A stretch of DNA of 64,000 nucleotides from Bifidobacterium oedipodis (GTDB taxonomy: Bacteria; Actinomycetota; Actinomycetes; Actinomycetales; Bifidobacteriaceae), in contig NZ_JAAIII010000004.1 in the NCBI RefSeq assembly GCF_012932425.1, positions 1 to 64,000 of the forward strand. Direction: 5' to 3'. Position 1 is the stretch's first letter; each line of letters opens with the position of its first letter. Shown in pieces: positions 29,555 to 39,650 of the stretch. Under the pieces are notes generated by a model. It saw only the letters and a list, made by a program, of their open reading frames with translations, was not told the origin of the DNA and did not search any database. The position numbers and the translations under genes are program-made.

Positions 29555-30310
29555 TTACTCCTCGTCCAGCTGGGCCATCACCTCGTCGGAGGCGGTCCAG
29601 TTGGAGTAGATGTTCTGCACATCGTCCAGATCATCGAGGTTGTCGATGAGCTTGGAGACCTTGCGGGCATCTTCGAGGCTCAATTCGACCTCGTTCTTCG
29701 GCTGCATGACCTGGTCGGCGGAATCGTAATCCACGCCGGCATCCTGCAGGGCCTTGCGCACGGTGAACAGGTCGGACGGGCCGGTGATGACGGTGTACAC
29801 TTCACCATCGTCGGTCACATCTTCGGCACCGGCCTCAGCAGCCTTCTCGAACAGGTCGTCGAAATCAACGCCTTCGGACGGCACAACGATCTGGCCCTTG
29901 CGCTCGAAGTTGAAGGACACAGAACCGGAGGTGGCCAGAGAGCCATTGCCCTTGGTCAGGGTGGAACGCACTTCGGCAGCCGCACGGTTGCGGTTATCGG
30001 TCAAGCATTCGATGATCAGGCCGACGCCGGCAGGAGCATAGCCCTCGTAGACGATGTCCTCATAGTTGGCGGCACCGTCTTCAGCACCGGAGCCACGCTT
30101 GACGGCGCGGGCGATGTTGTCGGCCGGCATAGAGGCCTTCTTAGCCTTGTAGATGGCGTCGTACAGGGACGGATTGCCGTCCGGATCGCCACCACCAAGA
30201 CGGGCGGCGATTTCGATGTTCTTGATAAGCTTGGCGAAGAGCTTGCCGCGCTTGGCGTCGATGGCGGCCTTCTTGTGCTTGGTGGTCGCCCACTTGGAAT
30301 GACCTGACAT
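29555..30310 (-). CDS. YebC/TACO1-family protein
   Basis: 251-residue member of the YebC/PmpR family, described as transcriptional regulators or, more recently, as factors that relieve ribosome stalling. The N-terminus [25 protein letters not shown] (read as [20 protein letters not shown] then RGKLF) and the [12 protein letters not shown] block are diagnostic. It sits directly before ruvC in the usual actinobacterial order. Confidence 0.94.
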   Translation of the reverse strand: MSGHSKWATTKHKKAAIDAKRGKLFAKLIKNIEIAARLGGGDPDGNPSLYDAIYKAKKASMPADNIARAVKRGSGAEDGAANYEDIVYEGYAPAGVGLIIECLTDNRNRAAAEVRSTLTKGNGSLATSGSVSFNFERKGQIVVPSEGVDFDDLFEKAAEAGAEDVTDDGEVYTVITGPSDLFTVRKALQDAGVDYDSADQVMQPKNEVELSLEDARKVSKLIDNLDDLDDVQNIYSNWTASDEVMAQLDEE

Positions 30311-30394
30311 AATGCTCCTAGCGAATATGAATCGGATAAGTCAAACGGGATGATTGTAGGCCGCATTTACGACAAAACGGCCAATGATGCTCCC

Positions 30395-30506
30395 TGAGTG
30401 AGACGCATTGTTCGCTCGCGCGGCACCAAAACCATGGAAACCGGACGAGCGAACAATGAGAGGAACCGTCTGCTCGTATTAAGCAGACAGTAATACGTCT
30501 CGCTCA
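30395..30506. repeat. Nested inverted repeats between yebC-like and HIT genes
   Basis: A perfect 13-bp pair CATTGTTCGCTCG (30406-30418) and CGAGCGAACAATG (30446-30458) lies inside a second, 10-of-11 pair (30395-30405 and 30496-30506), the last of which overlaps the HIT stop codon. The 193-bp gap contains no supported gene. There is no T run, so a folded RNA or a binding site is more likely than a simple terminator. Confidence 0.5.
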
Positions 30507-31097
30507 GTTGTGCGAGGGAAGATTGAACGCCGGCGCAAGTTCGGCGAAGCACTGCGCATAGGCAGCACGCTGATCGGACAACAGAATCGGCATGGTGCGC
30601 GTCTGTGCGACGATCGGCATGAAATTCGCGTCGCCGTTCCAGCGCGGCACCACATGCTGGTGCAGGTGTGCGGCGACTCCGGCACCAGCAACCTCGCCTT
30701 GGTTGATGCCGATGTTGTAACCGTCGGGGTGCGAGACCTTTTCCATCACCTTCATGGCCAGCGTGGTGGCCTTTTCGAATTCGAACAGTTCCGCATCGTC
30801 CAATTCGGTGATGAACCCCACATGGCGGTATGGGCAGATCATAAGATGCCCCACGTTGTAGGGATATAGGTTCATGATGGCGAACACGTGCGTGCCGCGC
30901 CATGCGATCAAGCCATCCTCATCGGACTTTTTCGGGCCTGTGCAGAACGGGCATTCCTTGGTTTTCGGCTTTGTCGGCCGATCCTCGCTGTTGCGCAGCA
31001 CATAGGTCATGCGCTGCGGCGTCCACAGTCGTTCAACGGTGTCCTCCTGAGGAGGGAACTCCCCCGGATCGTCGACACGCACGCGTTCGTCAGTCAT
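30504..31097 (-). CDS. HIT-domain nucleotide hydrolase or phosphorylase
   Basis: Histidine-triad protein of 197 residues acting on dinucleoside polyphosphates. The catalytic triad HLHQHVVPRW lies near residue 150, preceded by GHLMICPYRHV. A CPFC pair near residue 50 fits the zinc-binding HIT subfamily that includes mycobacterial Ap4A phosphorylase. The position directly after thrS (12 bp) is conserved in Actinobacteria and may reflect removal of Ap4A made by the synthetase; that link is inference. Confidence 0.88.
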   Translation of the reverse strand: MTDERVRVDDPGEFPPQEDTVERLWTPQRMTYVLRNSEDRPTKPKTKECPFCTGPKKSDEDGLIAWRGTHVFAIMNLYPYNVGHLMICPYRHVGFITELDDAELFEFEKATTLAMKVMEKVSHPDGYNIGINQGEVAGAGVAAHLHQHVVPRWNGDANFMPIVAQTRTMPILLSDQRAAYAQCFAELAPAFNLPSHN

Positions 31098-31109
31098 GAT
31101 TTCGTCTTC

Positions 31110-33143
31110 CTACTCGGCGGTGGCGGCGTTGAAGTCGTCGGCGGAGTTGACCTGTACGCGCTTGGCGATCACCTTGAGGATCTTGGCGCGAGCCTCGTCC
31201 ACCGGCATGCCATTGAGCTGGCTGCCATCGCGGAAGCGGAAGCTCACCGCATTGTTGGTCATGTCCTCGTCGCCCACGATGAGGATGAACGGCGCCTTGG
31301 ACTTGGAGGCGTTGCGAATCTTCTTGCCGAAGCGGTCGGCGGAGTAGTCCACTTCGCAGCGCACCATCTCGTCCTCAAGGGACTTGATGAAGCCGGCCAG
31401 ATGCGGCACGACCTCGTCGGTCACCGGCACACCAAGCACCTGCACGGGGGCAAGCCACGCTGGGAACGCACCCGCATAGTGCTCAAGCAGCACGGCGAAG
31501 AAGCGCTCGATGGAGCCGAACAGGGCGCGGTGAATCATCACCGGGCGCTGGTGCGTGCCATCGGCGGCGATGTATTCGAGCTGGAAACGCTCGGGCAGGT
31601 TGAAGTCAAGCTGAATGGTCGAGACCTGCCAAGTGCGGCCGATGGCGTCGCGGGCCTGCACGGAGATCTTCGGGCCGTAGAACGCGGCACCGCCCGGATC
31701 GGCCACGAGGTCGAGGTGCGATGCCTCGGCGACCTCACGCAGCGTGTTGGTAGCTTCCTCCCAGATTTCGTCGCTGCCGACGTACTTGTGCTCATCCTTG
31801 GTAGACAGCTCCAGGTAGAAGTCGGTCAGACCGAAATCCTTCAGCAGGTTCAGCACGAAGGTCAGCAGGTTGGTCAGCTCGTCCTTCATCTGCTCGCGGG
31901 TGCAGTAGATGTGCGAATCGTCCTGAGTCAAACCACGCACACGGGTCAGACCGTGAACCTCACCACTCTTTTCGTAGCGGTACACGGTGCCGAACTCGAA
32001 CAGGCGCAGCGGCAGCTCACGATAGGAGCGCTGACGTGCCTTGAAGATCAGGTTGTGCATCGGGCAGTTCATGGGCTTCAGGTAGTAGTCCGCGCCCGGC
32101 TTGGTAATGTTGCCTTCGGCGTCGCGCTCCTCATCGAGGTGCATCGGCGGATACATGCCGTCCTTGTACCAGTGCAGGTGGCCGGAGGTTTCGTACAGGC
32201 CGCCCTTGGTGATGTGCGGGGTCTGCACGAAGCTGTAGTGGTGCTTGCGATGCATTTCGCGAGAATAGTCTTCCATCGCGTTGATCACCGCGGCACCCTT
32301 CGGGTGGAACACGGCCAGGCCCGGACCGATCTCATCCGGGAAGGAGAACAGATCCATCGCAGCGCCAAGCTTGCGGTGGTCGCGCTTGGCGGCCTCTTCC
32401 AGTCGGGTCTGATAGGTCTTCAGATCGTCCTTGGTGAAGAACGCCACACCGTAGATGCGCTGCAGCATCGGGTTCTTCTCGCTGCCACGCCAGTAGGCTG
32501 CGGCGGAACGTTCGATCTTGAACGCCTTGATGTAGCGAGTGTTCGGCAGGTGCGGACCGCGGCACAAATCCTTCCATACCACGTTGCCGTCACGGTCGAC
32601 GTTGTCGTAGAAGCTCAGTTCCTTCTCGTCGATTTCGGTGGCGGCCTCAGGGTCGAGATGTGCTTCCTTGTCCTTGATGAGTTCGATCTTGAAGGGCTGG
32701 TCGGCTTCTTCGGCCAGTGCCTCCTCTTCGCTCACCACGCGACGGCGGAACGACTGGGAAGACTTGATGATGCGCTGCATGCGCTTCTCAATCTCCTTGA
32801 GATCCTCCGGGGTGAAAGGCTTGTCCACTTCGAAGTCGTAGTAGAAGCCGTCCTTGATGACCGGGCCGACGCCCAGCTTGGCGTTCGGATAAATCTCCTG
32901 CACGGCCTGGGCCATGACGTGCGTGGCCGAGTGACGCATGATGTTCAGACCGTCCTCGGAGTCGAGCGTCACAGGCTCGACGGTGTCACCGTCGCTCAAC
33001 GGGGTGTACAGATCGCGCAGTTCGCCGTTAAGGCGCACGGCGATGATGTTCTTGTCATCCGCGAACAGCTCAGTGCCGGTGGTGGTTGCTTCCACCTCCT
33101 TCACTTCGCCGTTGACCGTAATGGAGATGGGGCTTGCAGCCAT
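31110..33143 (-). CDS. thrS: Threonyl-tRNA synthetase
   Basis: Class II synthetase with an N-terminal TGS domain (about 1-65), an editing domain ([12 protein letters not shown], about 70-230), the catalytic core (class II motif 2 around the [13 protein letters not shown] block) and a C-terminal anticodon-binding domain ([11 protein letters not shown] onwards). 677 residues is normal. No T-box leader is visible in the 102 bp upstream. Followed by the HIT gene. Confidence 0.97.
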   Translation of the reverse strand: MAASPISITVNGEVKEVEATTTGTELFADDKNIIAVRLNGELRDLYTPLSDGDTVEPVTLDSEDGLNIMRHSATHVMAQAVQEIYPNAKLGVGPVIKDGFYYDFEVDKPFTPEDLKEIEKRMQRIIKSSQSFRRRVVSEEEALAEEADQPFKIELIKDKEAHLDPEAATEIDEKELSFYDNVDRDGNVVWKDLCRGPHLPNTRYIKAFKIERSAAAYWRGSEKNPMLQRIYGVAFFTKDDLKTYQTRLEEAAKRDHRKLGAAMDLFSFPDEIGPGLAVFHPKGAAVINAMEDYSREMHRKHHYSFVQTPHITKGGLYETSGHLHWYKDGMYPPMHLDEERDAEGNITKPGADYYLKPMNCPMHNLIFKARQRSYRELPLRLFEFGTVYRYEKSGEVHGLTRVRGLTQDDSHIYCTREQMKDELTNLLTFVLNLLKDFGLTDFYLELSTKDEHKYVGSDEIWEEATNTLREVAEASHLDLVADPGGAAFYGPKISVQARDAIGRTWQVSTIQLDFNLPERFQLEYIAADGTHQRPVMIHRALFGSIERFFAVLLEHYAGAFPAWLAPVQVLGVPVTDEVVPHLAGFIKSLEDEMVRCEVDYSADRFGKKIRNASKSKAPFILIVGDEDMTNNAVSFRFRDGSQLNGMPVDEARAKILKVIAKRVQVNSADDFNAATAE

Positions 33144-33245
33144 GATAATGTCCTATCTTTCGGGGTCCGCGTTACTAAAGTACAGACCTGGACTGGTTAA
33201 TCAACAGTGGACACGATAGGAGCGCGGGAAGACAATCGACGACCA

Positions 33246-34985
33246 TTATCGTAGCGTTTGATCGCGCTTCATATACTGGTCATATTCTTTCTGCCAGTCG
33301 CGTGCATTATCGGCGCGGCCATAATCCTCATTCATTGATTGCACATAGGCGTTCCATGAGGCATCACGGTCAAAGCCAGCTGACGCATTGCACACCTGTT
33401 CGGCCAGCCATTCGTCCGTGGGGCTACCAATGCCGGTTCCGCCGATCTGTGGCGCATACATGCCCATCGGCAATACGCCGTTTGATCCCATACGACGGTA
33501 GATTTCCCGATACGGTTTGTCGGCTGCCAGGTAGCGTTCTCGGGGTTTGTCTCCGGTGATGATGGTGCCGGGCCGAATCCATCCGACAAACGAACGCCCG
33601 TAGCCCGACGGGTAGGTTCCGTCACCCTGCACGTTCACCGTGGTGTGACCGTTCGAATGGGAGATTTCGATGTGATCTTCCCCATAGAACTGGGCGAACG
33701 AAATTGTCTCGTCGAATAGCGCGTCCACCGCTTGCAACGCATCGTCCCTGTGCCAGCTGTCTGCCCGCACCGATACTCCCGTAAGGTTGAAACGTGTGCG
33801 ACCGCTTCGATCCCAGACCGGTTGGATGCCATCATGTTCGGCAGGAACGGGGAAAGATTCATACTGATCTGCATTGTCTCCAAACGCTGACGTATCAAAA
33901 GCAAATGCCACACCCACCAGCGGCGTCGCCGAGGCCAGCTGGGACTCGTATTCGGCGAAAGTCGTGCCGACAAACGTAGCGGAAACATCAGGAACAGGAT
34001 TAGTTGCGTCCGTCTTCCCCTGCGCAGCATTGGCCATCGCCTCGTTATATCGTTTCAGCGCATAGGATCTTGCGAAGGACTCCTTGGGCACCAAGCCTTC
34101 GGATGCAAGATCGGCGAGATAATTGCCCACCCGCCGCATGGCATCGGATGTGGCAACGTCTTGTATGGCTGCATGCTCGACGACAAACAGATTCTGGCCG
34201 GCCTGCTCATTGAGTTGTGTGGTCATGCCGGTGGAATTGAGCAGCAATTGCCATCCATCATTGCTGAATGTGGCAGTGCTCTCGCGAGAGTTGTCTTCCG
34301 TGGGCCTGATGGCGAACGGAATCTCGTCATGCCCACCATTGCCATTCGGGTCGCCGTCTCGAAAAGCTGTCAGCACGTCCTTAAGCTGCGCCCAAGTGGT
34401 AGGGACGCTCAAGCCTAATCGATTCAGCCATGTTCGGTTGATGAACATATGCACGGTGGAACCGTCATAATCCTCACCGGCATCCCCTGGAATGGAAAGA
34501 ATCGATCCATCAGCCTGCTGCGCAGTTTCGAATGCTTGGGGAACCTCCTGAAAGTATCGAGTCACGTTGGGCATACGTTTGAGATATTTGCGCAGATTCA
34601 GATAATCGTCGGACTGTCCGCGAGCGATGGCGTCACGTCCAGTCACCGGAGCGAACGAGACGAATACATCCGGCTGCGCCAAATCCTTCAGTTCGGGATC
34701 CGAATTGTACGGGGTATACATGCCATATACATGTTGTGCTTCTATGCTGTTCGGCGTTACGTCCCGCCAGATAATGTCGCAATCGCAGGCGGCGGCCACG
34801 CGTTGTGCCCATTGAGTTGTTGCCACGGACTGCCGCCCATCCTCATGGGCGTAGGCGATCACCAGTGGTGAGGAATTCTGTTTCGCGCGGATAAGATACC
34901 ATCCAATACCGCCTGCGACAACGGCCAGCGCACATATGACGCACAGAAGAATGCGCATGCCGCGCTTCGCCGACGCCCGAGTCAT
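33246..34985 (-). CDS. Membrane-anchored extracellular solute-binding protein
   Basis: 579 residues. The N-terminus has a basic start and one hydrophobic helix (about 11-31) without a lipobox cysteine after it, so it is probably anchored by an uncleaved segment. The rest has features of the ABC solute-binding family: ITYAHEDG-like start, FINRTWLNRLGLSVPTTW (the strand-helix hinge region), and DGDPNGNGGHDEIPF. That last block is a conserved calcium-like loop of the LplA-type sugar or peptide binding proteins. It lies last in the envelope cluster, 15 bp after the lipoprotein at 35001. No dedicated import permease is nearby, so a sensory role is possible. Confidence 0.8.
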   Translation of the reverse strand: MTRASAKRGMRILLCVICALAVVAGGIGWYLIRAKQNSSPLVIAYAHEDGRQSVATTQWAQRVAAACDCDIIWRDVTPNSIEAQHVYGMYTPYNSDPELKDLAQPDVFVSFAPVTGRDAIARGQSDDYLNLRKYLKRMPNVTRYFQEVPQAFETAQQADGSILSIPGDAGEDYDGSTVHMFINRTWLNRLGLSVPTTWAQLKDVLTAFRDGDPNGNGGHDEIPFAIRPTEDNSRESTATFSNDGWQLLLNSTGMTTQLNEQAGQNLFVVEHAAIQDVATSDAMRRVGNYLADLASEGLVPKESFARSYALKRYNEAMANAAQGKTDATNPVPDVSATFVGTTFAEYESQLASATPLVGVAFAFDTSAFGDNADQYESFPVPAEHDGIQPVWDRSGRTRFNLTGVSVRADSWHRDDALQAVDALFDETISFAQFYGEDHIEISHSNGHTTVNVQGDGTYPSGYGRSFVGWIRPGTIITGDKPRERYLAADKPYREIYRRMGSNGVLPMGMYAPQIGGTGIGSPTDEWLAEQVCNASAGFDRDASWNAYVQSMNEDYGRADNARDWQKEYDQYMKRDQTLR

Positions 34986-35000
34986 CGCAAACTCCTTTGC

Positions 35001-35801
35001 CTACCAGAGTTGTTCGGTTACGCTGTTGTCGCTGAACACGGTGATGTTGTTCGCCACCAAGCATTGCGAGACCTCCGGCGTGTAGATGTCAAGCTTCAGC
35101 TCATCCTTGGAAGCGGCTTCGTACAAGTCGAATCGCAGATCATCCATGCTGTAGTCCTTCGGTGCCGCTTCGTTGCGATGAAGGCAATCCAGCGCCGCCT
35201 CATACTGGTTCTTATATAGGTTCGGATTGCCGATCTGCATCTTGTACACGTCGGCGATCGATGAGTATGTGGTTGCACCACACGCAAGCATGTCCTGCCC
35301 ATAACGGGCGTCCTGTTCTGCGGTTCCTGCGCGGTGCGACGCCTCCTTGTATATGCCGTTGGGCTCCTTGATCAGCACGATTTCCTTGTATCCGCGATCC
35401 GCCATGCACTGCTTGTAGTCGGCCCAGGCCGATTCGTAATCCGATACGGAAACTCTTCCCTGTTCCTTGGCCCGTTCAAGCACCTTCAGTATTCGCTGGG
35501 TGGCTTCACCGGAGGGATCGAACTCCTTCATCTGTTGACTTGACTCAAGTGTTCGCATGGATTGATCGATGTATTCGGATAGGGATGACGCCGCCTTTTC
35601 GCCAAGTCCATCATTCATCAGGCGCCCTACGTCATCGGACTGTGCGGTTGCACCGTCGTTCTTCGCAGCAGAAGCCTCTCCCCCGCATGCCGCCACCATC
35701 ATCAGCAATGCAGCACATGTCACAACGGAAATAATGGATCTTGCCACCTTGTGGCGTGATCGCCTCGGAATTGATTGCCCCATTACCATCACAACCACCA
35801 T
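35001..35801 (-). CDS. Lipoprotein, four-cysteine family member A
   Basis: 266 residues. A lipobox VAAC places the lipidated cysteine at residue 39 of the longest frame; the first seven residues (several Met and Val) may not be used. Beyond it are four further cysteines, in YKQCMADRGY, MLACGATT, ALDCLHRN and VSQCLVAN. The same spacing style appears in the lipoproteins at 38745 and 41596, indicating one family. No known domain is recognised. The gene lies 62 bp after the ABC permease and 15 bp before the solute-binding protein. Confidence 0.72.
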   Translation of the reverse strand: MVVVMVMGQSIPRRSRHKVARSIISVVTCAALLMMVAACGGEASAAKNDGATAQSDDVGRLMNDGLGEKAASSLSEYIDQSMRTLESSQQMKEFDPSGEATQRILKVLERAKEQGRVSVSDYESAWADYKQCMADRGYKEIVLIKEPNGIYKEASHRAGTAEQDARYGQDMLACGATTYSSIADVYKMQIGNPNLYKNQYEAALDCLHRNEAAPKDYSMDDLRFDLYEAASKDELKLDIYTPEVSQCLVANNITVFSDNSVTEQLW

Positions 35802-35863
35802 CTCGCCCTCAATTCATGCGACCGACCCCATTGAAACCGCTTTTTAATTATACGACTCAACGA

Positions 35864-37021
35864 TCACAGTCGGTTATGGATGAAACGGGTGATGGAGCCT
35901 CTGGCGAGTATGGTGCATCCCACCATAAGCAGCATTATTGAGGTCAATAGCGACGCTCCGATGAAGGCTGCTGCAAGCCACGGTTCGGTTAGAGGATTGC
36001 GATGAATCCACAGGGAGACCAGTATCATCCATCCGCATCCAGCGATATGGCCGGCCAGCAACGGCAGCATGTTGGCTACCGCAAACGTCAGTGCCGTGGG
36101 ATTGGAGCCCGCGCCCACGCTGCGCAGCAGGGCGAATTCATGTCGCCGGAACAGCAAAGGTATGAACAACAGGGCCCAGCAGACCATGCCGGAGGCGGCC
36201 CATAGCCATCGGGTGTTGCGCGTGCGGAACCGTTCCAGCGGCGAGCGCGTGTTTGGATCGCGTTCCAGCAGGGTGCTGATCGATATGATGGTGCCGCTTC
36301 CATCGTCCAGTCCTGTGGCGATGAGTTCGCGTGCCGTGTGTTCGTCTACTCCGGGCGTGACTTCTGCCACGCACTCCCCCACCATGCCGATCGGGGCGTT
36401 TTGGCTCCAGATAAGCTGGCTGTCTGCGAAGCCTCGTGTCTGTGCGTCCAATGTATGCACGCGCACTATTTCGCCAAGCTGCTGTGGCTGGTCGCCGACC
36501 GTGATTTGCAGGCGCGTGCCGTCGGTGATGCCCAGTCGGTTTGCGAGCGCCGCGTCCATGATGATGTCGCCTATTGTTTCGTTGGTGGATTCGTCGCTAT
36601 CGCCGATTGTGGTGGCTTGCATTAATGGTTGTGATGCGTCCAATATGGGTGTGGGGTTGCCTGTTACCGGCACGTAGGTGATGTGTTCGCCGGGTGCTTT
36701 CCGTACGGTCGCCGTTTGGTAGGCACCTATGCCCATCGCGGATTTAACGCCTTGTACGTTGTTGAGTTTTTGGCAGAGTGCGGCTGGGATCAGTCCGCTG
36801 CCGTTTTCGTCGCGGGCCTGTGCACGATACACGTATTGGCCTGCGGCTGTCAGTTGGGTTTCTTCGTCGAGCGCGTTCTGTCGTGCACCCGCTTCCAAGT
36901 ATCCGCATGTTGCAGAGACCATGGCGATCAGGCAGACCGCTATTGCTGCGAAGCCTATGCGTGAGGCGAATGATCGCCATGCTTGGCGTATCACGGTGTG
37001 TATTGTCCATTGCGGCATCAT
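35864..37021 (-). CDS. ABC transporter permease, MacB/FtsX type
   Basis: 385 residues with one N-terminal hydrophobic helix (about 22-42), a large extracellular domain (about 50-260) and three C-terminal helices (about 275-375). This topology defines the MacB/FtsX/LolC superfamily of mechanotransmission transporters. The ATG at 37021 overlaps the ATPase stop (ATGATG). An upstream ATG 24 codons earlier lies inside the ATPase gene and lacks a ribosome-binding site. It works with the ATPase and adaptor next to it. Confidence 0.86.
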   Translation of the reverse strand: MMPQWTIHTVIRQAWRSFASRIGFAAIAVCLIAMVSATCGYLEAGARQNALDEETQLTAAGQYVYRAQARDENGSGLIPAALCQKLNNVQGVKSAMGIGAYQTATVRKAPGEHITYVPVTGNPTPILDASQPLMQATTIGDSDESTNETIGDIIMDAALANRLGITDGTRLQITVGDQPQQLGEIVRVHTLDAQTRGFADSQLIWSQNAPIGMVGECVAEVTPGVDEHTARELIATGLDDGSGTIISISTLLERDPNTRSPLERFRTRNTRWLWAASGMVCWALLFIPLLFRRHEFALLRSVGAGSNPTALTFAVANMLPLLAGHIAGCGWMILVSLWIHRNPLTEPWLAAAFIGASLLTSIMLLMVGCTILARGSITRFIHNRL

Positions 37022-37665
37022 GTTGGACTCCCCTCGGCGCGATGTTCGTCCGATAGTATGTGCCCGTCTTCGAGTGTGATGATGCGTTCGCATCGTTCGG
37101 CGACGTATCGGTCGTGGGTCACGATAATGATGCCGGTGCCTGCGTCGCGGGCGGCGATGAGTGCGTCCATGACCAGTGCGGTGGTGGTATGGTCGAGTTG
37201 CCCGGTTGGTTCGTCGGCCAATACCAGTTGTGGTTGTGCGGCCAATGCGCGGGCGATTTGCACACGTTGCTGTTGGCCGCCGGAGAGTGTGCTGACCCCG
37301 GTTTCGCCCAATCCGTGCAGTCCGACCGATTCGATTACCGTTTCAACCCGTGCATGTTGTTGTTTTGGGCTCCAACCGGTGGCGTATAGCGCGATGTCGA
37401 TGTTGTGGCGCACGGTTTGTGCGTTCAGTAGTGTCGGTGTTTGGAACACCCATGTTGTTTCATGCGATGGTATCGAATTGTTGATTTGCCCGGATGTGGG
37501 TCGCAGTATGCCGCCGATTAGTTGCAGTAGTGTGGATTTGCCTGAGCCGGAGGGGCCCATCAGCGCCAGCATTTGCCCGTGTGGCACGGTGAAGCTCATG
37601 CCGTCGATTACCAGCGGCGTTTGCGGCCCGTATCGGAAAGTCACGTTGTCTAGTTCGATGGGCAT
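37018..37665 (-). CDS. ABC transporter ATPase, MacB/LolD type
   Basis: 215 residues with Walker [10 protein letters not shown] (37-45), signature LSGGQQQR near residue 130, Walker B LVLADEPT and the H-loop ITHDRYVA-like VTHDRYVAE. The short size fits a single-domain MacB/LolD ATPase. It overlaps the adaptor gene by 16 bp and the permease by 4 bp, so the three form one translational unit. Confidence 0.93.
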   Translation of the reverse strand: MPIELDNVTFRYGPQTPLVIDGMSFTVPHGQMLALMGPSGSGKSTLLQLIGGILRPTSGQINNSIPSHETTWVFQTPTLLNAQTVRHNIDIALYATGWSPKQQHARVETVIESVGLHGLGETGVSTLSGGQQQRVQIARALAAQPQLVLADEPTGQLDHTTTALVMDALIAARDAGTGIIIVTHDRYVAERCERIITLEDGHILSDEHRAEGSPT

Positions 37666-38726
37666 TGCGCGTCTTTTCCGAGTATGTCCAATGGATTGGC
37701 AAGCACGTAGAAGTCGGACAGTGCGTCGTTTGCGGCCAGGTGGCTGACGCCCAGTGATCCGTTGCTGACGGTGACGGCGCGCGCACTGTAGTCGGTATCA
37801 TCCGTACCGGTTTTGCCGAAGACGCAGGTGTCTGTTCCGTTCTGTCCGGTCAGTACTGATGATGTGGGCACGGCCAGCATGCGTACCGGCTGCTCGCGGC
37901 GTATTGTCACCGCGTAGCGTCGTGTATCGGATTGTGCGGAATCATCTTCGGATGCGGTCAAATGATCCAGCAGTCCGGCATTGATGTCGCTGTCTGCGAC
38001 GATGGTGGCGATGTCGGCATTCTGTTGGCTGAGCACGTACCGTGTGGTGCCGTCAAAGGGGAATGCTCCGGTGGCAACGGTTAGTGCGATCGTATTGATG
38101 CTGCGGGCTGTGGCGAATACCGTCTCCCCTTGAGCGGGTGCCGTATGGTTCACCGCCAACGGCACGGTATCGACAGCCAGTCCCTCGCCGGGTATCCATA
38201 CGAACCATGACGGATCGAAGCCGCCGCTTGGCTGTGCAATGCCCAGATCGCTTTCCAAGTTGCGTACCGCGGCGGCGGTGATCCAATCGTAGTTGGTGTC
38301 GGGCCAACCGGAGAAATATTCCAGTTGCTGCAGCAGGGTTTCCAATTGCAGTACGTCATCGCCTTGCATGCCTTCGTCAAGCGTGCGATAGAACGGCGAA
38401 GCGGTGGCCGCGGCCAAACGTGTCACACCGTTAATAGCCAGTAATGGGGTTCCCGTGCTCACGCTTGAGCCGGCCGCCACGTCCACGCGGGTGATGATGC
38501 CGGTCCAGTTCGGAGCGTTCACGGTAACCGCTGGATTGAAGGTTACTATGATCGTCGCTTCGGTGGCACCATCATCATCGATGGGATTGGGCTGTTGCAG
38601 CACTGCGGTAGGTTTCGGCGCCAAAGCCTGCGGATCATGCGCCTGCGCCCAGGAAAACACGCCGACCCCCACCGTCGGCAGCACTACTGCCAACGCGATC
38701 AGCAGTGCTGAAATCGCCCGTTTCAT
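37650..38726 (-). CDS. Periplasmic-adaptor-like (HlyD/MacA) protein with peptidoglycan-binding-like domain
   Basis: 358 residues. An N-terminal signal-anchor helix (about 5-28) precedes a beta-rich lipoyl-like half motif ([19 protein letters not shown]). The central [19 protein letters not shown] is typical of PG_binding_1 domains. Such adaptor proteins fused to a peptidoglycan-binding domain accompany MacB-type transporters in Gram-positive bacteria. There is no outer membrane here, so it probably couples the transporter to the cell wall. First gene of the three-gene ABC unit. Confidence 0.8.
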   Translation of the reverse strand: MKRAISALLIALAVVLPTVGVGVFSWAQAHDPQALAPKPTAVLQQPNPIDDDGATEATIIVTFNPAVTVNAPNWTGIITRVDVAAGSSVSTGTPLLAINGVTRLAAATASPFYRTLDEGMQGDDVLQLETLLQQLEYFSGWPDTNYDWITAAAVRNLESDLGIAQPSGGFDPSWFVWIPGEGLAVDTVPLAVNHTAPAQGETVFATARSINTIALTVATGAFPFDGTTRYVLSQQNADIATIVADSDINAGLLDHLTASEDDSAQSDTRRYAVTIRREQPVRMLAVPTSSVLTGQNGTDTCVFGKTGTDDTDYSARAVTVSNGSLGVSHLAANDALSDFYVLANPLDILGKDAQCPSN

Positions 38727-38744
38727 AATTCACCTCCCAGCCAA

Positions 38745-39434
38745 TCAAGGCAGGCCATATGTTTTCACATCAGCCGAACCAAATTGATAGCATTTCGCGA
38801 ATGTTCTGTTGGCCTCGTCGTCAAAGTCGTTATCCGTAAGCAGTTCGCTGAGATACTCCAAACCTGGGGTATCATCGAACTCCTGCGGAAGCATCTGCGC
38901 ATATTCCGGCTGCGCGTTGACGAAGCAGGCATGAATCCCTTGTGCTTTCGCCGTATCAAGACGTTCCCAGTCAGCAGAAGCCATATAGGTTTCCTCGACG
39001 TGCTCGAAATACGAATCGCAGGTATCGACGACTTGCCCTATGGCTTGGCTTTGGCGTTCCATAAGGGCCTGCTCTTCTCTGGAATCCGTATCCTGAATCA
39101 CCTGATACAGTTCATGGCGCGAGGAAAGACCATAGTTGCCTTGCCACCAAGGGTACTCGTCGAGATTATTGCCGTATTCGCCTGTAAGACCTCCTTGCGA
39201 CAGGCACTGTGTGATTGCATCAAGAACCTGCTCCGCTTCCGCACGACTCACCGCATCATCGAGCAGCACGGCTGAGGCAAGTTGTTCGTATTGATTCCCG
39301 GAGACACTTTGTTCGGCATCGACAAAACGTTCCGACGGCCCCGCGCAAGAACACAACAGCATTGCAGTTGTGATTGCCAGCAAGCACGACACTGCGGCAG
39401 TGCGAGTCCGTATGAGCATCATCGACCGTTCCAT
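38745..39434 (-). CDS. Lipoprotein, four-cysteine family member B
   Basis: 229 residues. The signal peptide ends in AMLLCSC, giving a lipidated cysteine at residue 30. Four further cysteines occur in ITQCLSQGG, VDTCDSYF, IHACFVNA and FAKCYQFG. The segment LTGEYGNNLDEYPWW closely matches LAGEYAVNLDIYPWM in the protein at 41596, so the two are paralogues. The start at 39434 has GGAAG upstream. It lies 18 bp before the adaptor gene of the ABC unit. Confidence 0.75.
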   Translation of the reverse strand: MERSMMLIRTRTAAVSCLLAITTAMLLCSCAGPSERFVDAEQSVSGNQYEQLASAVLLDDAVSRAEAEQVLDAITQCLSQGGLTGEYGNNLDEYPWWQGNYGLSSRHELYQVIQDTDSREEQALMERQSQAIGQVVDTCDSYFEHVEETYMASADWERLDTAKAQGIHACFVNAQPEYAQMLPQEFDDTPGLEYLSELLTDNDFDDEANRTFAKCYQFGSADVKTYGLP

Positions 39435-39650
39435 AATGCACTTCCTTGCCCTGATGGTGTTGCGCTGCTCAACCACGAGCAGTAGCCGCCTCGTAAGGAT
39501 GGCCCAGTTCCATTGTCGATGGGGAAACAGCGAGGATCACGCGCGGCCGTCACCGAAAGGACGACAGCGCAGCGACGGTGCAGCAGAAAAGAAAGCAGCT
39601 GGCGCACGGTGAATTAGTACGCGATGAACCCGATAGAACGATGCGAAACG

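Noticed and set aside
30888..33200. 770-codon plus-strand open frame
   Set aside because: Antisense shadow of thrS and the HIT gene.
33144..33245. T-box leader for thrS
   Set aside because: No T-box sequence or specifier structure can be seen in the 102 bp upstream.
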